Below are positions 16,052-25,400 of a DNA stretch of 64,000 bases, one piece after another. The translations under genes and the position numbers were made by a program. Under the pieces are notes generated by a model, which saw only the letters and a program-made list of their open reading frames with translations, ran no database searches and was not told the origin of the DNA. How positions within the stretch are numbered: position 1 is the stretch's first letter; each line of letters starts with the position of its first letter. The DNA is from Clostridiales bacterium (GTDB taxonomy: Bacteria; Bacillota; Clostridia; Christensenellales; JAISNN01): contig JAITOU010000012.1 in NCBI GenBank assembly GCA_031289755.1, positions 43,600 to 107,599 on the forward strand, read 5' to 3'.

Positions 16052-16195
16052 CCGGGCATAAGGAGATAAATTTTAAACAGCGTCTTTTTTGCCGCAAACC
16101 GCCTTCTTGCCTTGATAATAGCTCTGCTATTACCTGCACCAACAAGCCGTTTTACGTCGAAAAATACTTGCTTAAAATTTATCTCCTTTGCTCGG
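16052..16195. repeat. Inverted repeat enclosing about 95 bases
   Basis: A 17-bp perfect core, AAGGAGATAAATTTTAA at about 16060-16076, is repeated in reverse complement at 16172-16188, and the outer 7-8 bases also pair with two mismatches (CCGGGCAT with complement CTCGG side). No open frame inside. It could be a miniature inverted-repeat element or a long-stem RNA. Confidence 0.6.
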
Positions 16196-16207
16196 TGTTT
16201 CCCTTTG

Positions 16208-16262
16208 AAAAAAGCGTTAGCCCGAACCGCTTATGAGCGGCAGCAAGGCAACGCTTTTTTTT
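16208..16262 (+). terminator. Terminator with internal hairpin
   Basis: AAAAAAGCGTT (16208-16218) pairs with AACGCTTTTTT (16250-16260); CCGCTTATGAGCGG forms an inner hairpin. Could end transcription of small gene E or of the inverted-repeat element. Confidence 0.65.
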
Positions 16263-16306
16263 GTTTGTTGTATATTGACAGCCTTAACGCTGTATTTTAA
16301 CGCAAA

Positions 16307-17101
16307 TCAAATCAAGTACATCTCCGGCTTATGCGAGAGATAGGCGGCAAAGTATTTGAAGCCGAGAGCTTTTGCCGTTTCGGCGATAAGGGGGTATTTT
16401 TCGGCGACGCGGAAGGTTTGGTGGGCGTCGGATGAGAAGGTGATTAGCTCGCCGCCGAGTTCGCGGTAGCGTTTGATTAGGCTGATGCCGGGAAAGAAGT
16501 CGGCTTTGGCAAATTTTACATGGGAATTTATTTCAAGGCATTTGCCTTTTTGAATGATTTTTTTGAAGATTTTGTCAAACAGACCGTCATAATCGGCGTA
16601 TTCAAAGGGGTAGGGGGCTTTGCGTGCAATGTAACCGATATGTCCTACGATGTCGTAGGGCATTTCTATATCCAGACTTTCGTCAATGGCGCGTATGTAC
16701 GGCAATAAAATCTCGTCCTTTGTTTTGTTCTTATAATATGATTCTATATATATATCCTCGTCGTTGACGGAATGGACGGAATTGATTATCACGTCAAAGT
16801 CGTAGTCCTTCAATTCGTCGCGGCACATTATTTCCGATGCTTTGGAATAGCCGCATTCTATGCCGAAAGCCAGCTTGATTTTGCCGCCGTAGACCTTTTT
16901 TGCCTTGTCGATTGCCGCCGCATATGCAGGCAGGTCGAGCTGTCTTACCGATTTGGCGTTTTTGCAAAAGAGAAAATCTCTGTCCATATGGTCGGTTACG
17001 GCGAGATAGCTCAGACCGAGCCTGACGGCCGTTGATATAAGGTCGTCTAAGGGCATTACGGAATCGGCGGAATGCTCCGAATGGGTGTGAGAATCTAACA
17101 T
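16307..17101 (-). CDS. PHP-domain histidinol-phosphatase-like protein
   Basis: 264 residues, AAAGGAG site. PHP metal-binding motifs are visible: LDSHTHSEHSAD at the start, AVTDHMD near 36, GIECGYS near 81, NSVHSVN near 108, VGHIGYI near 155, and FSSDAHQ near 232. This is the HisJ/HisK family that dephosphorylates histidinol phosphate, although isolated copies outside his operons may act on other phosphoesters. No histidine genes are in the window. Upstream, at 17.3-19 kb on the same strand, are two ATP-grasp genes. Confidence 0.87.
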   Translation of the reverse strand: MLDSHTHSEHSADSVMPLDDLISTAVRLGLSYLAVTDHMDRDFLFCKNAKSVRQLDLPAYAAAIDKAKKVYGGKIKLAFGIECGYSKASEIMCRDELKDYDFDVIINSVHSVNDEDIYIESYYKNKTKDEILLPYIRAIDESLDIEMPYDIVGHIGYIARKAPYPFEYADYDGLFDKIFKKIIQKGKCLEINSHVKFAKADFFPGISLIKRYRELGGELITFSSDAHQTFRVAEKYPLIAETAKALGFKYFAAYLSHKPEMYLI

Positions 17102-17269
17102 TATCGGGTCTCCTTTTTTTTATAAGCTTGCCATAACGGCAATAATCACCTTAAAATACGGTAACGCCAAGACGAAGATATGCGAGCCGTTACCTGCGAA
17201 GCCGCCGAAGAAGCCTTGTCCCTTTACGCCGCCGCCCGTTTATCGGCGGCTTGCGCGGTGTTGCTTCGT

Positions 17270-18073
17270 CTATTTTACAACGGAAGCGATATAGCGGACA
17301 AAAAGGTCAGCCGGGTCGACGTCTGTCGAAGCGTAGACTGTGCGGCAGCCCGCGACGTCCTCTATTTCGTTGAAAATCGGCTTGCCGCCGTCGTAAATCA
17401 GGTCGATTCCTACAAAATCGAAGTCAAAAAGCGCGGTTATTTTGTCTATTTCGCGTCTTTCCGTGTTTGTGAGCGCGCGCGGCGACGCCGAACCGCCCAA
17501 AGAATAGTTACTGCGGAAGTCGGACGCCGATTCGCGCAAAATCGAGCATACGGGCTTGCCGCCGATTATGTAGGTTCTCAAATCCTTTCCGATATCGGAG
17601 ACGGGCTTTTGGATAATCGCGGTATCGCCGCGTATTTTTGAGAAGCAAGAAGCGATATCGGCGGCGGTTTCGACCCAAAAGACCTCGTTTCCGCCGTGTC
17701 CGCACCGCGATTTAAAGACGTGCGGTTCGGTAAGCTCGATATTCGGCGCGTCCGTTCTCGTTATCAGACGGTAGGGAAGGACGCTTATATTGCGGCTTTC
17801 TAAGAAGCGGTAGGTTTCGTATTTGTCATTGCAAACTCCGCTCACCCTTGAATTGTTAAAGACGCGCACGCCGCGTTCTTCCAAAAAAGCGGTTAGTTTA
17901 AACGATACGGCGCGCATGACGGCGTATTTCGGCAAAGAACCCTTTAAAGGGAAGTCTTCGACGAATACAAGACGCGGAAGCAGACCGTATTTTAGGCATT
18001 TTTCACTGAGTAACCGCGCAAATTCTTTGTTTTTTTTGTAACGCGGAAGGTCGTATATTATCAATATTTCCAT
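17270..18073 (-). CDS. RimK-like ATP-grasp ligase 1
   Basis: 267 residues. Predicted ATP-grasp fold: pre-ATP domain with NNSRVSGVCNDKYETYRFLE, the glycine-rich loop KSRCGHGGNEVFW at about 139-151, IIQKPVSDIGKDLRTYIIGGK, and the metal-binding end GIDLIYDGGKPIFNEIED. Such enzymes join a carboxylate to an amine using ATP (for example glutamylation of S6, lysine biosynthesis). It is separated by 50 bases from a second, diverged ATP-grasp gene, so the two may act on one substrate. There is no carrier protein or precursor peptide in the immediate neighbourhood that I can see. No clear ribosome site. Confidence 0.82.
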   Translation of the reverse strand: MEILIIYDLPRYKKNKEFARLLSEKCLKYGLLPRLVFVEDFPLKGSLPKYAVMRAVSFKLTAFLEERGVRVFNNSRVSGVCNDKYETYRFLESRNISVLPYRLITRTDAPNIELTEPHVFKSRCGHGGNEVFWVETAADIASCFSKIRGDTAIIQKPVSDIGKDLRTYIIGGKPVCSILRESASDFRSNYSLGGSASPRALTNTERREIDKITALFDFDFVGIDLIYDGGKPIFNEIEDVAGCRTVYASTDVDPADLFVRYIASVVK

Positions 18074-18123
18074 AAAAAGCGTTATTATCTGGCAAATTAT
18101 GCGTAAAACGGCAAGGGCGGCAT

Positions 18124-18993
18124 TTAGACGATGACCGTCTTAACGTATTCCGCGATACTCGAAGCGACGTTTATTCCGGTCGCGTCGCGGAGATTTTTAA
18201 AGTGGGCGTTAGAATTTATTTCGCATAAAATCGGCTCGCCGTCCTTTCCGAAAAGCAGGTCGACGCCGGCAAAATCCGCGCCTATATACGAGCATACCCG
18301 TATTGCAAGGTCAAGAAATTCTTTGGGCGGCGAAAACGCGCTCATTTGACCGCCGTTTGTCACGTTGGATATAAAACCGCCGTTTTTTGCAGTCCTTTTG
18401 ACTGCGGCGACCGCCCTGTCGCCGACGACGTGAATCCTTACGTCCGTACCTGCGGCGGACGCGACGTATTCCTGCATGATAAAGCCGCGCGGAGAAAGTC
18501 TCTTACATAGGCTTTTAAGTCCGTTCATGTCGGCAATAAGGTAAACCTGCTCGCCGAACGACCCGAAATTTTCTTTGACGACCATAGGAAAGCCCAAAAT
18601 ATCGGCGGCGCGCTCCAAAAAGCCGTAGCTTGTATAGCCGACATTATCATAGGTAAAGGGGGCGATGAAGGTTTTCGGGGTTTTTATGCCGGAATTTTCA
18701 AAGACCGCCGCCGTCAGGGCTTTGCTGTCGCATATCTCGATTACGCGCGAAGAATTTATGACCTTGTAACCGAGATTTTCAAGACGTTTTGCCAAAAGCA
18801 CGTCTTTATCCCAGAAAAGTATGAAGTTTATGTCCTTTAAACGCCCCGAACGGCTTATTTCTAATGCGGTTTCCGCATTTGTCGCACGCGTCAGCGGAAG
18901 ACCGCCCTTTTTAAAGGCGGCGCAAAGCATATCGTAAATTCCGTCGAATTTCTCCGTTCGGAAAAATTCGTTTGTGACCAAAAGACCCTGCAT
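18124..18993 (-). CDS. RimK-like ATP-grasp ligase 2
   Basis: 289 residues. N-terminal Rossmann-like part ending VINSSRVIEICDSKALTAAV, then ATP-grasp motifs: VVKENFGSFGEQVYLI (about 157-172), FIMQEYVASAAGTDVRIHVVG, and FAGVDLLFGKDGEPILCEINSNAHF with the terminal metal-binding Asn/Glu. Upstream partner of the gene at 17270 on the same strand; likely one operon read leftwards. RimK-family alpha-glutamate ligase is the best general label, but the substrate is unknown. Confidence 0.84.
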   Translation of the reverse strand: MQGLLVTNEFFRTEKFDGIYDMLCAAFKKGGLPLTRATNAETALEISRSGRLKDINFILFWDKDVLLAKRLENLGYKVINSSRVIEICDSKALTAAVFENSGIKTPKTFIAPFTYDNVGYTSYGFLERAADILGFPMVVKENFGSFGEQVYLIADMNGLKSLCKRLSPRGFIMQEYVASAAGTDVRIHVVGDRAVAAVKRTAKNGGFISNVTNGGQMSAFSPPKEFLDLAIRVCSYIGADFAGVDLLFGKDGEPILCEINSNAHFKNLRDATGINVASSIAEYVKTVIV

Positions 18994-19448
18994 ATTTCCC
19001 TTGTGCGGACAAACGGCGCGTGATATTTTAACGGTATTATCGGTATTATCGTAACCTTATTATATAGTATTATTATTATATATATATAAGTAACAATATT
19101 ATATAGGGCATTTTTATCGGTTGAATAAGTCTATTATATCATTTATAAAAAAAAAAGTAAAACGATATCGGAAGGATAGAGAAACCGTGTTTTTACGGAT
19201 TTTTTGCCGTCGGCGGCGAAAACCGGCAAAAAATATTGACGGCGGCGGCGGCGGCGCAGTCCCTAAAAGCCCGACGTATCGCGGCAAAGGCTTAAAAAAC
19301 GGGGGATTTGCTGTTTTTTGCAAAAAAAAAATAAATTATTTTTTAATTTAGTATTGACTATGTTTATAATCTGTTGTAAAATAATTATAGCTAAAATTAT
19401 CGCTTAAACTATTGTTTATTACTAATTATATTTAGGAGGACATTATAT
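18994..19448. other. 455-base intergenic region, AT-rich, no gene seen
   Basis: Contains an alternating TA-rich tract around 19060-19105, a GGC-triplet run near 19240, overlapping small open frames on both strands that have no ribosome site, and the promoter at 19354. I see no supported gene. Confidence 0.6.
19354..19382 (+). promoter_or_regulatory. Promoter of the giant lipoprotein
   Basis: TTGACT 19354-19359, 17 bases, TAAAAT 19377-19382; AGGAGG at about 19433-19438 precedes the ATG at 19449. Confidence 0.75.
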
Positions 19449-22400
19449 ATGTCGACCAAAATAAGTATCAGAAAGATATTGGTTTTTGTGGCGTGCGTGC
19501 TTTTGGTAGCCGTTTTTGCGTCTTGCACCCCGAAAATCAAACCGACAGGCACAATCAAAACCGAAAGTTGGGAAGGAAATCAAACTCTCGATAAGGTTTT
19601 GGACACCATTTCCGGGCTTCAAGAAGGAGGCTCCGGTCAAAAGAAATTCAGTATCGACAGCGAATTTGAAGCTTATGTGGGAGACCGCAGTCTTTCGCTG
19701 AAAATTCAAGCGCAATTCGATTTGGAAAACAGCGCGTCGGACGAGCTTCTCATAGAGCTTACCGATATCGATACATATACGCTTCTCGGCGGAGTTTACT
19801 CCAAAAACCAAGCGGTATTTGTATCTGCCGGCGGTTTTAAATTTACATTAAACAAAGTAGACGTCCTGAACGCAATCGGTCAGGGTTTTAGTCAGTTCTT
19901 CGATATGGACTTGACGAGCCTTATAACCGGTCTTGATTTGGGCGGTATGGATATTACGACCATTCTCGGCGGCGTTTTGTTCCCGAGCGCGAGCGTCATA
20001 ACCGAATCCCCGGTCAGAGGCGAAAACGGCGAGACGATTGTTACGGTCAATGCGGCGGTGGATATCGATGCGGTTTTATCGGTAGTTTTGGGCTTGGTCG
20101 GTATGGTAAACGACCTTGCTAAGGATTCCGATTTAAATCTCGACATCAACGAGCTTCTCAGAGAATTTACCGGCGTTCCGCTCATCAGCGAGCTTGACGC
20201 GGACGGCAATATCATAGTAGAAGGCTACGACGAAAAGCTAAAAGAATACATCGGACTCAAGGTCTTAGACGCAAGCGGCAATTATGTCGAAGGCACGCCT
20301 TTTCAAGGCTCGATTTTGTCAATGAGATTTGTAGACGGCGTACTCGACGTCAACGGTATTACGCTTGACGGCAAATATGCCAAAGCCGGAACGGTTACAA
20401 ACTTCGGCGTTATTTTAAAACAATTCGAGGTTTCGCAGAGAGTCATATCTCTCAATATGCCTCAGTTTGTCAGCACCTTCGATCTCTATTCGCTTAGACT
20501 CACCGGTTACGGCGAGCTTCCGGACGTAGGCGAGATTGAATTATCTATTGATATCAGACTCGACCCTGAGGTAGCCGAGCAAAACCAAATAGTATTAGAA
20601 ATAGTCAAGAGAGAGTCGCGTGAGCTTGTTCTCGCCGGCTACTACTACGACGGATATATCTATCTCAATCTTTCGCAAATGGATTTGCCTTACGTGCATC
20701 TCAATGCGACAAGAATGGGCGTTCCTTACATACAGATAGAAGGCGTTGACCTTCGAGCCATAATGGACGGACTCGTGGGCGACCTGACCTTCATCAACGA
20801 ATACTTATCCGAAAAAATCGCGGCAGGCACAGACCCTTCTCCGTCGGCAGTATACGATGTGTCGTCGGCGGCGGGCGTTACGATAGACGCGCAGTACATC
20901 TTCGGTCTTTTGACGAGCGTACTCACGGCGGATAACGGCAGACTTTATCTCAACTTTACGGACGAAGTAATAGCCGGCATACTCAGAGACGCGGGCGTGG
21001 ACGTCGTAATTGACGACGCAGTCGGTCCTATATGGGCGGACGTACCGGATAGCGTCAAATCGGCAATAAGCGAAATCGGCATAGATATCGCCGGACTTAT
21101 CGGCGGCTTGGGCGAAAAGGTCATCGGCTTTGTCGAAGGCAGCGGCGTAGACCTCGTTTTCTCGGCGTTTTTAAACTACGAAGGCGAATTGAGACCGGGC
21201 ATCGGACTTTCCGTTAATACGGCGGACGGCGTTTGGGCTTATGTAGATTTGTTTGTAAAACAATTCGGCGACGGCGATGCCGTGTATGTCTTCCCGGACA
21301 ATTTTGATGAATACAAAAAATTTGATTACAGCACCATTTCCTTCACGGGAACTGCGAATTTGACGAGTATCGGTGTTGTAACTTATACGCTTACCGTATC
21401 TAATATCGGCACAAACGACTTTGCGATATCTTGGGTGACGTACGACGTTCACGGCGCGGTGCTTATGGGCGTTTATTTCAGCAACTCCACGGTGTATGTC
21501 GATTTTGGGACACAGCTTTCGATACTCGGCTTTAATCTGAGCGAAATGAATCTCGACAGACTCCAATTTTCTCTCGATACGAGCGGCGTATCCGGCGGAA
21601 GCGGAGCAAGCGGCAGCGGAGCGGCGGCAAGCGATTTGACGCTCGGCGATATAATCGACTATCTCGATTTAGTGCCTTATAACAGCGCGAACGGGCAAGC
21701 GAGCGCGGCTCTTTCCAACGATTCCTTTGTATCGATTATCGGCGAACTCGTCGGTCCCGCTCTTATAGCGAACTTGCAGGCCTATCTGCCTCCTGTATCC
21801 GCGAATGCGTTTGCAGACTTATTTGAATTATATTTCAGCTTTAATATATCTTATTTTGAAGAAAACTTGGGTATTGACGCCGATTTGCAGACCTTGTACT
21901 TCGGTACCGACCCTTCGAGAAACATCAATCCGGCGGCTGTCGTCACATCTGAAGAAGCCGCTACATATAAGACGACGGATACATTGCTCAACAGCGTATC
22001 TATCACAGGAACAGCGGATTTCCCGGGTGCGGAAATGAAAAATTTGACATTCAATCTCACCGCTTCGGGCGTGTTGGATTTGGATAATCTCAAATTTTCA
22101 TTGACGGCAACGTCTGCGACGTCTCCTATATTGGCGGTTTATTATGATGCCGCGACCCAAAAGCTTTATGTAGACCTTGGTTTTGTCGACATCTTCGGCT
22201 TTAACGTTTTGGATATGAACATCGGCAAAATCGTAATAGAGAATGTCGATATAGCTTCACTCTTTGCCGAGGAAGCGGCAGGCGGCTCAGGCTCGTCGTC
22301 AGGCGCGGCGGCATCGGCTATAACCGTAGATGATATATTCGGATGGATAACCGGCGGTTATCTCGGCGGCGTGATAACCGTAGCTACGGAGAGCGGAAGC

Positions 22401-25400
22401 TTTGCACAAATATTATCGAAGATTGTAAGTCGGGAGATAATGCAGTATATCGAAGCGATATTACCTCCGGCGGCTCTCGGCGCGGTCATAGACACAATAT
22501 CGGGAGAAATCGGGCTTACGTTAGATGTAGCGTTGGAGAGAATTTCGGTCAAGGTACAAAATGTCGTCTTTGACGCACCGGCTCCGGCTACCGTCAGAAA
22601 CGAAAGCACTTATAAACCGCTTACAGTCGAAGGCTTCCTTGAAAACGTAGTCATAAACGGCAACGGCAAGCTTCCGGGCTTCGGCGATGTCAGATATGTA
22701 CTAACCGTATCAAAAATATACGATGCGGATGAAGCGGCGATAACCTTTGAAACCTTTGACATCTATAACAACAAAAATTTCAGCGTATACTACATAGCGT
22801 CCGAAAAAACTTTATATGTAGACTTCGGTTCGCTGTCGTTCTTTGCGTTTGACTTCGAGGCGTTCAACATCACCAAGCTCAAATTGCTCAACGTCTTTAT
22901 TGACACCGCCGCGATATTTGAAGGCTCGGGCGGAGCGAGCGGCTCGGGCGGAGCGGCAATAGAAGATTTAACGGTAGATAGGATTTTTGAGCTTCTCTAC
23001 AAAGAATACAACGAACTAACAGGTCAGTTCAATCTGAGTCTCGGCGCGGTAGAGTTTGTCGACATCATCACCGACCTTCTCGGCGACACCTTATACGGTC
23101 AAATCGGCGCGTTGATACCTGCGACAAGCGCAGAAGTCGATTGGGATACCGTCAACGGTCTTATCGGATTGTCTTTGAAGCTTAACGGCGGCGCGGGACA
23201 CAAAACCGAAGAGCTTGCTTTGGAAGTTGCCGGATTATACTTCGGTGTCGATACGGACAAACCGACGGCTCCGGAACCGGCAGTCAAAAACGACTATAAG
23301 ACATTAGAAAAGCTTTTTGACAGCATACAGATTTTCGGCGAAGGCTATATACCGGGAGCCGGCGATGTCAATATCGAAGTAAATCTTAGAATAGACATCG
23401 AAGACACCGACAATGCGGAATTTAGCTTGATAGCCAGACGCAAGACTAACGGCGAAGTAGCGCTCGGATTGTACAACGTAGGCAGCACGCTCTACGCCAA
23501 TGTCACCGGTTTTTACATCGGCGAAATCAACGTCGGCGAGATATTAACCAAAAAACTTGTCATCGAAGGCGTTAATCTCGGAGATATACTCGCGGGCGTA
23601 TTGAAGCCTATACTTAAAGATCTCGAAGACGTCGGCGGCGGCTCAGGTTCGGGCGGCGCGGCAAGCGGTGACGACACTTTCTCAGAGATATACGAAGCTT
23701 TGAGATTAGAACTCGCTGTCTTGAATGTAAAAGCTTCGGCATCGCCGACTGCAATAAATGACGTCATCAAGATATTGCTCGGCTATGACCTGCATCTTAT
23801 CTTAGACCAAATAGCTCCAAGCATAGTCATAGACGTAGAGTTGATGGACGCATTCAACATCGGCTTTGATTTGGCTCTCAATTACAGATACGACGGCGGC
23901 GCATATGTCTCAAACGACTTCATCGCTTTCAGAATAACAGGCTTCCGTTTCAGCGACTTCACTTCTTACAAAGCCATACTTGCCGCGGATGCCGAATACA
24001 AAACCATAGACGACGTCTTAACAGACTTTGCCTTGCACGCGAGAGTCGCGCTTGACCTACAAGTAACATTAAAAGACAACTACGCACCGGGCAACGAGTT
24101 AAACAATTTTGTAAACAATCTGCTTGGCGCAGTTACCGACACAGACGGCTCTATCAAGTCTTACGGCACATTAGGCGAGGTCGAAATCGTATACGCAGAA
24201 GGTCTCAAACTTGATTACAACATTATAGCCGACATAGCCGTAGACCGCAATGACATATCCAAGACGGACATTCTCATAGAGCTTAGAGCGGTAACGACGA
24301 GACTCGCCACCGGCGAAGTCCAAGCGAGCAGACTGATACTCGGTTTCTATGTAGACGACGGTATCGGATATATCGACTTATCCGGTTTGGTTGGCACATC
24401 TGACTACAACGTCGCTAACGGACTTAGAATAGCGCTTAATGAGATAAATATATTGAAACTTCTCGATACGCTTATCCCTAAGACGCTTGAAGCTACCGGC
24501 GGTGCGGGCGGAAGCGCGTCATCATCGTCGAGCGATGCGTACATCAAGGTCAATCTCTATACGGAGCTGATTACGACCATAGTAGCGCTCTTCTCCGAAC
24601 AGGGCGTGGACGATATCTTTGAGGATATAGATATAATAAGCTTAGACGTAGACTTAAATACCCTTCAAGTATCAGGAAGCATAGGATTACTTCTCTACGA
24701 AGGAAATCCGCAGGTTCTGCTCAACGTCAAAGCCGATATAGATTTAGACCAAAACACTGTAAGCTTCGGCAATTTTGGGACACACAAAAATCTCTTTGTC
24801 CTTTTCAACGCGAAGTACGGTCTTGCAGACCTTGCGGGATTGCTAAGTATTCTCGACAACGTATTAAGCAACGGTAATACCCAAGATATGTTTGCCGGAA
24901 GCTTGCTCATACAAAACAGAGAATCTATCAAGACACGCAAGCCGGATACAAACGCAGGGTTAGGCACAGGATTTGGTTATTATTCGGACGGGCGTGCGGT
25001 CGGCACGGGTCAAACGAGTCCGGTATATATCTATAAGATAAGAGAAGGATATCTCTCCGGCAGCAGCGACCCGATTGGCGCCGGTTATAAGGATAAGTAC
25101 AGCGGTCTCAACGGCAAGCTCGGTATCCTTATAGACGTCAGTTACAACTTCACGATAAAGATTCCGACCATATATATTAACGGTATAGGTACCGTGAGTT
25201 CTATTGTTTCGTTACCGGAATTGGGCTTTGCAAAGGCTCAGGGAGACTTAGATTTAGCTTTCTTCTTTGCTCTCGGCGAGACGAGTCTCGACGTGTTTGC
25301 GAGAGTAGGCGGCAAAATAGGTGTCATAGTAGAGCTTACACATGAAACAGCGAGAAATGGTGTAAATTTGGGTATAACAGTAGTAGGCAAACAGGAGAGA

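Noticed and set aside
17180..17641. Long plus-strand reading frame
   Set aside because: Lies wholly opposite the ATP-grasp gene at 17270-18073, with no ribosome site; Arg/Cys/Ala-rich translation typical of an antisense shadow.
17270..18993. Graspetide-type peptide biosynthesis cluster
   Set aside because: Two ATP-grasp genes are present, but no precursor-like short gene or transporter is adjacent.
19114..19351. Overlapping small open frames on both strands
   Set aside because: Low-complexity, no ribosome sites, upstream of the giant gene's promoter.
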